A DNA stretch of 21,418 bases. Source: Ectocarpus siliculosus (taxonomy: Eukaryota > Sar > Phaeophyceae > Ectocarpales > Ectocarpaceae). Positions 1 to 10,154 of the stretch are shown one piece after another (position 1 is the first letter of the stretch; each line of letters starts with the position of its first letter). Location of the stretch: NCBI GenBank assembly GCA_000310025.1, contig FN648446.1, positions 87,905 to 109,322 of the forward strand, written 5' to 3'. The notes beneath the pieces were generated by a model that saw only the letters and a program-made list of their open reading frames with translations, was not told the DNA's origin and searched no databases. A program made the translations under genes and the position numbers.

Positions 1-288
1 GGGGGGGGGGGTGCCCTCTCAAGCGCGGAGCGGAGTGCAGATCAGTGTGCGTAGGGACAAACGTACTCACAAACGAAATTGATGTGGCATGGATGGCATT
101 GATCGAGTGCGCGAGGGGGGGGGCACACGCCTAGAGGAAAAAACGGTCATGGTTGGTATTTAGTGCCGCCCGTGAAGAAAGTGCACTGAACGAAAACACC
201 GCCAAATGCTCCTATTTACTACAACAACGAAACGACACGACACGACACGACATCAACAGCAACAACAAATAACGAACCATACGCATAC
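1..288. other. Non-coding flank of the myosin exon; contig-end G run
   Basis: Positions 1-11 are a G homopolymer at the very edge of the window. The rest lies just downstream (minus sense) of the myosin exon and should be intron. The next expected myosin exon would start with a motif close to GVLEAVR, and I could not find it. Near 150 there is an acceptor-like TTTTTTCCTCTAG on the minus strand, but what follows does not read as myosin. Positions 236-266 are a short CGACA/CAA-rich stretch. Confidence 0.5.
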
Positions 289-442
289 CTCCGTTCGCCA
301 GCTGCGCCGTGATCCTGCCGAGATCGAACTGCGACCGCACGTTCTCGTCGTTCGGCTTGAGGCAGCGAACGTAGTGGGGGTGAGTCTCCCCGATGGCCCC
401 CAGCAGGCTGTTGAGCTGGTTCTTGAACTGAGCCCCGACAGA
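289..442 (-). CDS. Myosin motor domain, single internal exon (partial gene)
   Basis: Myosins are actin-based ATP-driven motors. The 154-nt exon encodes about 51 residues, starting SVGAQFKNQLNSLL, then THPHYVRCLKPN, and ending ITAQLANGG. These match the conserved late part of the myosin head: the SH1/SH2-proximal region with the PH(Y/F)(V/I)RC(L/I)KPN motif. The exon is bounded on the minus strand by a CAG acceptor at 443-445 (phase 0) and a GTATGC donor at 288-283 (phase 1). The motif is almost invariant, so family identity is safe, but the class (V/VIII/XI-like or other) cannot be told from one exon. No other myosin exon is seen on either side. Upstream of it, where the rest of the head should be, comes a flippase gene instead. 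It is either a misjoined fragment, an exon flanked by very long introns, or a rearranged copy. Confidence 0.88.
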
Positions 443-1358
443 CTGTTTTCGACATCGTTGATATTTGAGTTTGCGCGCAACAAGGAAACGAGAAGAAACA
501 AACAAAAAAAACACACACACACACACAAAAGATGACGCCCCTAACGTCGAAGCATCTACGCGAAAATGTAAAGTAACACGTCTCTCTTGATTGGCATATC
601 ATCGTGGAAATGGTTCACGAGTACGTCTCGATAAATGAGTATACACCATTTGGGTCGTCCCTACCACGAAAACAGAGAGGGGGTGTCTACCATCGACGTG
701 AATGCATATCGCCGACGAGCAACAACACAACTTTGGCACAACAAAACAAACATAACATTTGACGTTCTAGCCAATCCAAGCGATTCCACCTGAGAAACGT
801 AGCCGCTTCGCGCACGACTCCGCCAGAAGCGTGTTCAAATTAAACACCACCAACACAAGTACCCAAGCGATTTGGTGTACCTCTGATGTCCGTCTTTGGG
901 CTTCCACGCGTCACGTGCTTGGTACCAAACTCCAGACCCAGCCAAACGGCACCTAGCCGAACCAACCCGGTCCAGCTCACAGCCTATTTTACTGCTATTA
1001 CCTCCCAGCCTGGCTCACGTGAACCGTACCTGCCAGAACAACACAACCCCAGCCCCAACAAAGCCCAATGCCAACCACAAAAACAAACCACAAAACCAAG
1101 CCGAGCCGAGAACGCTAGAGAGCCACTATCTTTACCTTCCCGATTGTTGCAGAACTACGGTAGAAAAAGGGAGTCGACAAACGTTGGGGGGATGTTGTAC
1201 CCTTGATGAAAGGGATCTCCACACCAATAATTGCCATACCAGCACCGCCATTTGCACGTCACACACCTGGGAAACGATGCCGCTTTGCCGGGCACCCCCT
1301 GCCCCCCTCCGCGCCGCCGAGCTAGCCCCCCCCCCGCCTCCGCCTTCCGCGCGAATAC

Positions 1359-1360
<2 letters not shown>

Positions 1361-1415
<55 letters not shown>
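1361..1415. repeat. (GA)27 dinucleotide microsatellite
   Basis: An uninterrupted GA repeat of about 55 bp on the plus strand. A mirror-sense (CT)n tract occurs at 9193-9256. Confidence 0.97.
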
Positions 1416-1420
<5 letters not shown>

Positions 1421-1497
1421 CGACCAACCGCACAAGCAAAGACGCGATACAGGCAGTGATTGTGCACGCATCGAACCGAAAACAGGGAGAAAAAAGA

Positions 1498-1499
<2 letters not shown>

Positions 1500-1534
<35 letters not shown>
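1500..1534. repeat. 35-nt G homopolymer
   Basis: An unbroken G run. Similar but shorter runs occur at both window ends (1-11 and 21399-21418), suggesting that G homopolymers are where the assembly breaks or is forced to join. Confidence 0.97.
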
Positions 1535-1535
<1 letters not shown>

Positions 1536-1615
1536 AGCCGCCCAATCCCTGTTTTCACTCCCCTTGACTCTTTACTCTTGACTCTTGACTCTTCTGTTCA
1601 GTCTTCAGCCGTCAC

Positions 1616-1744
1616 CTGCATGCCCTCCTGGCCGCTGATCCCGACACCGATGTGAGCCGCCTGGATCATCGCCACGTCGTTGGCGCCGTCACCGATCGCC
1701 AGAGTCCGCGCTTCGGGCCTCCGCTCGCGAACCAGAGCAACCAC
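1616..1744 (-). CDS. Flippase exon 20: P-domain hinge (GDGANDV)
   Basis: 43 codons, phase 0 at both ends (CTTCAG acceptor, CAG|GTGACG donor). It reads [17 protein letters not shown] then [13 protein letters not shown], the Mg-binding signature of the phosphorylation domain and near-identical to P4-ATPases in general. A functional flippase needs the next exon to start with the region just before TM5. No such exon occurs in 1-1615, so this is the last exon of the gene that can be seen. Confidence 0.97.
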
Positions 1745-3447
1745 CTGAAGCACCGGAGTGGGCGGGGGGCGCAAGGAAAGGGCGTGGTATGTTCTTGTCT
1801 GTGGACGTCCCGCAGTTGTTGTTGTTGATGCCGCGGTGCATCCCACAAGACAGCGAGCGGCCCATCGCAAGAGTGTATCTTGGTTGAGCTCTATTTACAA
1901 GTACAACAAGGCCGAGGGTGAACCCGTTCAGACGAAAGGGTTTCCTTATTACGCATCACGTCCGTTTGGGGGGGGGGGGTCGAGTCAAGTCCTACATAGG
2001 ACGTAGGTCGAGAGCCAAAGACAAAAACATGAAAATCGTCAAGGATCAGGAAGGCACGGATGTTCAGCATAACACTCCTCCCCGAAACGCCAACGTGCCA
2101 ATCCCGCCATCCCCTGCGCATCCCCCCCCTCCCCCCCCTCGACAACCGCGGGGCACGCCGCATGATACCCAAAAAAACACGTTCCTCTCCCGCAAACAAC
2201 AACGACAGTAGTACCAACGACAACATACCGCTCGCTTTTGGTCCGGCGACACCCTGCAGCACACCACGGCCTCGCACTCCATGGCCAGCTCGGCGAAGTA
2301 CTTGCTGCAGGCTGGGTCCATCGCGAGCGACAGCGCCTGCCCGTCGATAATCAGCGCCCGCTGACGGCCTCCCTTGCGGGGCACCCCCCCACCATCCTCG
2401 CCGGTGCCGCCATCGCCGGTGCCCCCGCTGCCCTTGCCGCGAGACTTGTGAAACGGGTCTTCGTCCTGGAGGGATGGGCACGATCGAGTGGGAGCCGGCC
2501 GGCGAGGGGGTTACGTCGGTGGCGATGGTGGTGGTGGTGGTGGTGGCGGCGGTAGTGCTGTGTGCTTGATCGAATGTGTTGGTAAATGGGGTGCGATTTG
2601 GTCCCACGGTGTGATTGCTGCTGCTGCTGGTGGTGGTGTTTGTTGGTGGTGTGCACGTGGTTGATGGTGTTGTTGTTGGTAGTGGTGATGGTCTGCGAAA
2701 TTTCTTCGGTGGTGGTGGTGGTGGTGGTGGTGGTGGTAAGCGGCGGTGCCACGTGGGGTGGAGTTGGCCTGGGGTGACCGGGGCGTGTTGGAGACAGAGC
2801 CCTGATAAGGCCATGGCCATCAACTAGAAAAAAAAAAGGTAAAAGTAGTACTTGTACTTCCTTCACGGACGAGGATATCCATGCAACACGCTCTTCTCAC
2901 TATTCGACCCAACAAGCCATGGTCAAATTCGTCACGAGCATATTTTCACAGCCTTGCTTTCCGTTGTACCCAGGGAAGAATCGGGACGGGACTACTCCCG
3001 TAGACTACAGCAGTAGAACCTTTCTACGAGAGTAATTGCCGAACGCCATGAGTCACTACATCCCCTCACCGAAATCCGGTTGAGTTCGTCCTCCAGTCGG
3101 TCCTTGACTTCTTCCACGTCCTGGCAGCCAGTCTGCTCCAACACGACGACACCGACGTTAGGAGGGGAGGGGAGGGACGCGGGACATCGTCGGGGTGGGG
3201 GAAAGGTCGCGTGTCGAGCACAGCCGCAGTGTTTGAGGAGGCTTAGCCTGACATCTGACGACGACGACGACAACAACAACAACGGGGGGAGGTTGATTCT
3301 ACCGCGGGAAGTTAAGACGCGGAGAGGGGAGAAGCTCCTGTGCTAGCACTGCAGCACCGGCACCGGCACCAGCACCAGCGGCAACACTGCCATCACCGCC
3401 AACACCGACGAAGAACAGCAGCAGTTACACACGCCACCACCACCACC

Positions 3448-3494
<47 letters not shown>

Positions 3495-6400
3495 CCACAG
3501 GAAAAGACCAACGACGATTTCCCAACGCCCGTTGTATACACGAACGGACCTGTGGGTCCATGTTGACGATGATCCTCTCCATCTGCTCCTCCGGACCAAG
3601 CAGCTGGCAGGCCACGCCTATATTGATGGCCGTCTCCTCCTTGTCACCCGTAAGCATCCACACTTTTACCCTTGCGCGCTGGAGGGCGTCAACGCAGGTG
3701 CCGACTCCGTCTTGCAGTTTGTCCTCGATAGCGGTGCACCCCAGCAGCCGCAAGTTTTTCTCGACCTTCAAGAAAAACAAACACAACAGAGGTGAAAAAA
3801 AAATATGCATTTATCAGTAACTGGGAAAAGGGACGAAGAATTTTACTGTTCATTCAAGTACTCGAGAACATTGTTTCGCCTTATTGTTTGAAGTCAATCA
3901 TTTATCGGTAATTGGGAAAAGGAACAAAGAATTTTACTGTTCGTTCAAGTACTCCAGAACATTGTTTCGCCTTATTGTTTGAAGTCAATCATTTATCGGT
4001 AATTGGGAAAAGGAACAAAGAATTTTACTGTTCGTTCAAGTACTTAAAAGAACATTGCGGTTTCGCCCTTATTGTTTTGGTCATTGAGATACCACCGTCG
4101 GATAAATCTTCTACAACACATCAACACAATAGCCGCGAAAAAAAATAGAAGGGAAACATGCAGTACTGTACGTGCGGTGCCCCCGTGTTCTCTCCACGCG
4201 ACGGGCGGCGTCGATGTCAACGAGGAAGAAGGCACTTTTTTTTTCTTCTTTTAGACGCTTATTGGGACAGTGAAAAAAGCAATCCAGCAAGAATGTTCTC
4301 TTTTAAAAACGATCTTTCGTGGGGGGGGGCGTTCGTTTCCCCAGCTCTTGAGAAAGCTCGTGTTGCCCTCGCTCGGGGCGCAACACACTTCAAGAGCAGT
4401 GAACGTTTAACAAGGTAACCTGCATGCGTCAAGAGGAGCAACAACAACACCATAAAACAAAACAAAAAGCCCTAACCAGCCACGGCAACGGGCAACAGCG
4501 GTAGTGTATCGATGGCCAGCCTTGCCTCGTTCATGAGCCTGTCAATTTCATTCTCGAGGCCTTGTTTCTTCTTCTCCACCTCGGACAGGTCGGTGCTCGC
4601 GGTCTCAAACCTTTCGACAGTTTCGCACGGGAGTCGGACGAGGATCACACGCAACCACAACAAGGGAGGAGAGGGAGAAGGGGGTCGTGTTTGGAGCCGA
4701 TGCGTGTGGCTTGATGCTTACGGGTTTCAAGCGAAGTGCTTGTACTGCCTGCGGAAACAGCAACCCATCTCTTCCCAACACACACACTCTCCGCCCTCTC
4801 CCGAGAAAAAAAGAGAAAGAAAACGTGTCGGTTTGGTTCTGCAACAACAGTAACAACAACGGCAACAGCAGCAGCAACGGCAACAGCAGCCACAACAGCC
4901 ACAACAATAACGACAACGAAACCGCACCTCTTGTCCCACGCACGGAACCAGTCCCCGTCGAGGTCCGCGCAGGTCACGAGCAGCGTGCGCAGCCCCTCCC
5001 TGGCGTAGGTCTCCATGTGCTTCAGCGTGCGCTCTTCGCTCCTCTCCCCCCCAGGGCGATTGTCCTGTCGTGTGTGTTGGTGACCCCCCCACCGACGAAG
5101 TAGCAAAAAAAGAGAAAAAAAAGACATGGAAAAAATAAATAGGTCGTACTACAAGCGCGCGAGTCGTTGACATGGAAGCAGTGTTTTCCTGAGAGGCCGT
5201 ATGGCCAAAAAAAAAAAAAAAAAATGAAACACACAAAAAATAAAAGACTCGCCGAAAAATAAATTAAAACGTCAAAAAAAGGACATGGGGTCTTATGCAT
5301 ACAAGAATGAAGTAGTGCGAGTCGTCGACATGGAAGCGGTGTTTCCCGAAGGGGCAGTATGTCCAAAAACAAACAAAACGAACAAAACACACACACACAC
5401 AAAACATCTCCCTCGTCACCCCGTCCGTCACCTCGCTGCTCGTACTCCAATTTCCAGCCAGCCCACCCCCTCCACCACCGCACTCCTCCGCGACCACATC
5501 AGCAAGCGGCAACCGCACCGCGGCGGCGGCGTTGACGGCGGCGTCGGATGCCGGCGACACAGCTTGGGCGGCTCCTTCTTGCGGAGAGGCCGCCGGTAAT
5601 GTCTTACCGCCCGGAGCGGGGGCGGGGGCGACGGTCGTAGGGGCAGGAATAGCGGTGGCGGCGGGGCCAAAGGCGGCGCCGAAGGGTAACGGGTTGCTGG
5701 CGTCCAGGTGGTGGTGGTGGTCATCCGGCACGCTGTCCCCCGCCGAGGAGTCGGAGGCTGAAGAGTTCCTCGCGAGCCTGGGGATCATGACGGAGTCGGC
5801 GCCCTTGCACAGGATGCGAACCCTTCTGCTCGGGAAAGGATGAGGAGGAAGAAGATCGAGCAGCGAGAAAAGAGCCTGTAAAATGTGGTGGTTTCAATGT
5901 TTCAATCGAATCTCGCGCGCGAGCACCCGCAAAACATTTGCACGAAAAAGGGAGCGGGGGGGAGGGGGGGGGGTACGTCAACCACGAAGCCCCTGATTCA
6001 CATCGACGGTACTACTACTGCCGTCGGACGAGGCAGATTATGGCCTTGTACGGGGGCACGTGAAAAAGACAAGGTCGCGGTGTGTGTACAACGAGAAGGT
6101 TTTTGTGGTGCACTGCGATGCACGCTTTAGCAGCAGCAGCAGCAGCAGCAGGAGCAGCAGCAGCAGGAGCAGCAGAACAAAAAAATACAGCGCCACCACC
6201 AACAAGACCAAGCACAAGAAACAAGAAGAAAAAGGGAGAAGACAAAAAAAACACACAACAGAGCAAAGGACACGAATCTATCTCATCAGGCGTTCCCCGA
6301 GAGCACACCCAAGCCGCCCAAGCCGCGTCACCCACGCAGGCGCCCGCGCCGCCAGCAGGGTATAATAGGAGGAGGGGGAAGATGCACCGCCGTGTCACAT

Positions 6401-8942
6401 GTCTCACCCGTCAGGGGCGCGGACGATTACGCTCATGCGTTTCCTCGCGCTCGTGAAGTCCAGGATTCGCAGCACCTCGTACTTCTCGTCCACGAATCGG
6501 TCCCCGCCCGGCCTGAAGGGCAGGTCAAAGACACAACACATATATAAGACAGGCAGGCAGGCAGGCAGGCATCGTTACGACTGCTTCTCGAGAAATAAAA
6601 GAAACACACAGAAACAGAACGAAGCTCACGACACCCAACAAGCGTCAGAAAGAGGCCCGTCGCGAAAAAAAACGTCGTTGACACAAGGACGCAAGAAAGA
6701 TAGGCAGCGTGTGCAGAGCTAGAGCTTCTCTCGACAAACAAACAAAAAGCACACACACGGGAACAAAACGACCCTTTAGACAACGAGGAGGTGGGACAGC
6801 ACGGCTGGGACCGACCACCGCCCCCTCAACCGAAGGTCACCCACCGCTTGTTCTAAGCACCTGGGTAGACCCTAAACACACACAAACAGACACCTCGCCT
6901 GCGGCTCTCGCATCCGTCTCGATGGCAGCTATGACACAAACCAAAGCACCAAGAGAAAAATACAACATCCACCACGTTCACCTTGACCCTTGCTCCGCCA
7001 CCTGCGGCCACCCGCCCTCGCCACCGGTGGCGAAACCTCGGCCGTCACGCCCTTCTTCCCCTTTGGGCTTCTCCCCGGGAGCGGGGGGGCTCCGCAGTGG
7101 GTGTTGCTGGTGGTGCTGCTGCTGTCCCCGAAGGAAGGGGCCCGATCGCCTGACACACGCTTTGTTGTCGAGGCGATCTCGAAACTCCATCCCGAAGTGC
7201 CTGGCCCCAAGGACCTGAACGAAAATCGGCGTTCCACCGGGGGCGTCGTTACAGCGGTACTGCTGTGCTTCGGGTTGATGCTGTTGTCCTTGCTGCTACT
7301 GCTACTGCTAGTATTGCCGGTGCTGGTGCTGTTGCTGCTTTTGACATATGCTGATGTACGTCCCGAGCGCAAAGCGGCCATGAACCGAGAAATATCGTCA
7401 ACGACCTTAACCACTGGGAGGAGGCTCAGTCGTTGACAAGGGACCCGGGAACAAAACCCAAAATTTAAGCCACACACGCGCACAGCGAAAGGAAACGACG
7501 ACGACGACGGCGAACAATACCACCACAGGTGGCAGGGCACAGCACCGGATACACACCCACCTACCCCCCACCCCCTGCGGGGTGGCGTGACGCTGCACCC
7601 CGAAACCCAAGCCCACTCAGTCCAACCATGTAACACACCAAAGGCCCTCCTGTGGAACACCATGCTGGGTGGTAAATTCGTATATCTCGACGACCGCCCA
7701 AACGTCTTTTCCAAAGGCAGAGCAGGTCGAAGAGTAAAACCATACGATAGTTCGCGCGCAACCGCAGACCACCGCCAAACACGCCAGATCTCTCAAATCT
7801 CACCAACGCCTCGTCGTCGGGGCTCGAAGCAGACAGCTTCGCCGGCCCTTCCTCTTCCTGCTCCTCTTGTTCACGCTGCTCTGCCACAACCTCCTCCTCC
7901 TCCTCCTCCTCTCCGTCTTGGACGAAGTCCCCCGTCCTCGCCCCGCTGCTGTAGCGAGTCTGCCGGCTTTGCTCCCTCCCCACCGGCTGCTGCTGCTGCT
8001 GCTGCCGCTCCCGCCGCCGCCGCTGCTGCTGCTCCAAGTCCAAAAACTCATCAGCCTTCCTGTCGTCGCCGTCACACCCTCCTCCGCCGCCACCGCCATT
8101 GCTATCAAAGTAGCAGCTGTTAGCGCCGCCGCCGCCGTTGCTGTCGAAGTAGCTGCTATCGACGCCGCTGCAGTCGACGCCGCCCGTGCTTGCGTCCAAA
8201 CCAACCTTGTTGGTGCGCCTACGCTCGCGACTCCTGCTCCGATGCGGATGCCGGCTGCCGCCGCCAGGGCCGCGGCAGCGCCTACGCCGGCCAGATCTCG
8301 ACGACAGCCCGCGCTCGGGGATGACCGTGTGGCACACGGCTAGCGCCAGGAAGAAGTCGAGAAGCAGGGCACGTTGCTCTTCGCCTGGGAGGGGTGAGTG
8401 GCAAGCGTGGTGGTGTGACGCGATTGGGAAAGCAGTAGACCAGCAAGGGTGGACAGAAACAGGGGGACCGCGACGATCAAGGAGGGCCAAAAGCCAAGGG
8501 CAATCAACCAGGCCGTCCCCTCCAAAAAATTTTCTTACCATTTTACACCGCATCGCATGAAACGGTGCGGCATATTTTCCCGCGCGCTTCCCTTTGGGAT
8601 GGGGCCTTGGAGGTCTTCCTTCAAATCTTACTGTGAAACCCCCGTGCCGCCCCCGCCCCCCCCGCCCCATCAAATCTGCCCTTTGCCACCGCATCGCATA
8701 AAACGGCACAGCATTTTTTTTTTGTGCGCTAACCTGTGGAGCTTTGGAGGTCTTCAAGCAGGCGAGGGTCATAAAACCGCACGTGCGGTACGGGGGGTTG
8801 TTTGGCGATCACCGCCTCGGCTTCCTGTTTTATTAACGAGGACGGACGGCAACGGGTGGGGGTCGAAATAGCGGCAGGATCAAGCTGTTGTACGGGATGG
8901 GTGTGCAGAAGGAAAGGAACCCACGTCAAGGGTAGGTAGACC

Positions 8943-8975
<33 letters not shown>

Positions 8976-9192
8976 GTGTGTGTGTTCCCACATAGCAGCG
9001 GCAGCGTACTCGGACGCGACAATCGGCAGCAGCACCACCACCAACACCAACATGAACAGCAGCACCCTCAACAACACCACCACCGAACAGCAGTACCGCC
9101 GGCAACACCGATTCGTCTGTTGCTGCCTGCGCGAACGAAATCTTTCTTACCAAGACAGAAAAAGACAGAAGAAACAACCACAAGAAAATATT

Positions 9193-9258
<66 letters not shown>

Positions 9259-10121
9259 CCTCTCTCTTTGTGTCGGTGTGTTTGCCTGCCTGCCTGCCTG
9301 CCTGTTTCTCTCCCTCTCGTTTTGTCTCACCAGATCCTCCTGGGGAATTTCGTGACCCAGTTCCGCCGCCACCGCCCTCGCGATCGTTGTGACGCCCCTC
9401 CCGTACGACACGCCTCCCACGCTGAACTTGCGGAAATCCATCACGTTCTGGGTTAGAGTCCCCGTCTTGTCGCTAAACACGTGTGACACCTGTAGTTTCG
9501 ATTTTTCGGCACCGAGAGAGAGGGGACGCGTGTGCGAAGCAGCAGTGGTTGTTATCATTACTAATATCACCAAGACATGAAAAACAAATAATTAACTAAA
9601 TGAACACACCCCATATATATATAATTTTTACTCTTTGGGTCCAGGTCCGATGAAAACATGATCCACCATCCACACTGCGTGGATCTGGATCTAATCTGAA
9701 CAACTATATGGGCCGCCAAACCCTCACGCCTTTCTCTGGAGTGGACCCTGAAATGCTGCACGCACAGCATGATGGCCTTATGCATGTATATATTGTGATA
9801 CGGGCATATATTGTGATATGGGGTGTTTATTTTTATTAATTATTTTTCAGGTTTGGGGAGTACATATATGCGCAAGACAGCAGCTACATCGAGGTTTGAG
9901 TAGCACACAAGAAATGCGGGAGAGAAACATTTTTTTTCTCGGCGCCGACTCGAGTTCGTACAGGCTTCACACATGAACCTAAAAACCACGAACCTGTATA
10001 TGTCCTCCAAAAAAATAACGAAATACACGAAGTATGCACACAGCAGCGCCGTTTGTGCCCTTTGCCACACATCGTCGCTGCTATCATACGAGGTGGGTGA
10101 CAATAGGGGTTGACAAAATGG

Positions 10122-10154
<33 letters not shown>

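Larger units (their letters stand above)
443..1615. other. Non-coding spacer; no supported gene
   Basis: Both strands were read for missing flippase exons (the conserved SDYAI..FRFL region after GQEGMQ) and for upstream myosin exons, and neither was found. The stretch holds a C-rich plus strand from about 1000 to 1130, a (GA)n tract, a run of 35 G and a short ACTCTTG repeat at 1566-1592. The open frames across 886-1581 owe their length to the GA and G repeats and encode only low-complexity peptide. Confidence 0.6.

Noticed and set aside
886-1581. Overlapping open frames on both strands that could suggest a small gene
   Set aside because: Their length comes from the GA and G repeats and C-rich sequence. 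The peptides are Pro/Arg/Glu repeats with no splice context or recognisable domain.
1891-2823. A 310-residue minus-strand open frame
   Set aside because: It overlaps flippase exon 19 in the wrong frame and is otherwise Pro/Thr/His repeats from TGG/TGT tracts.
9752-9769. Short palindrome ATGCTG...CAGCAT as a regulatory hairpin
   Set aside because: A 6-bp palindrome of this kind is expected by chance in 21 kb and has no supporting context.
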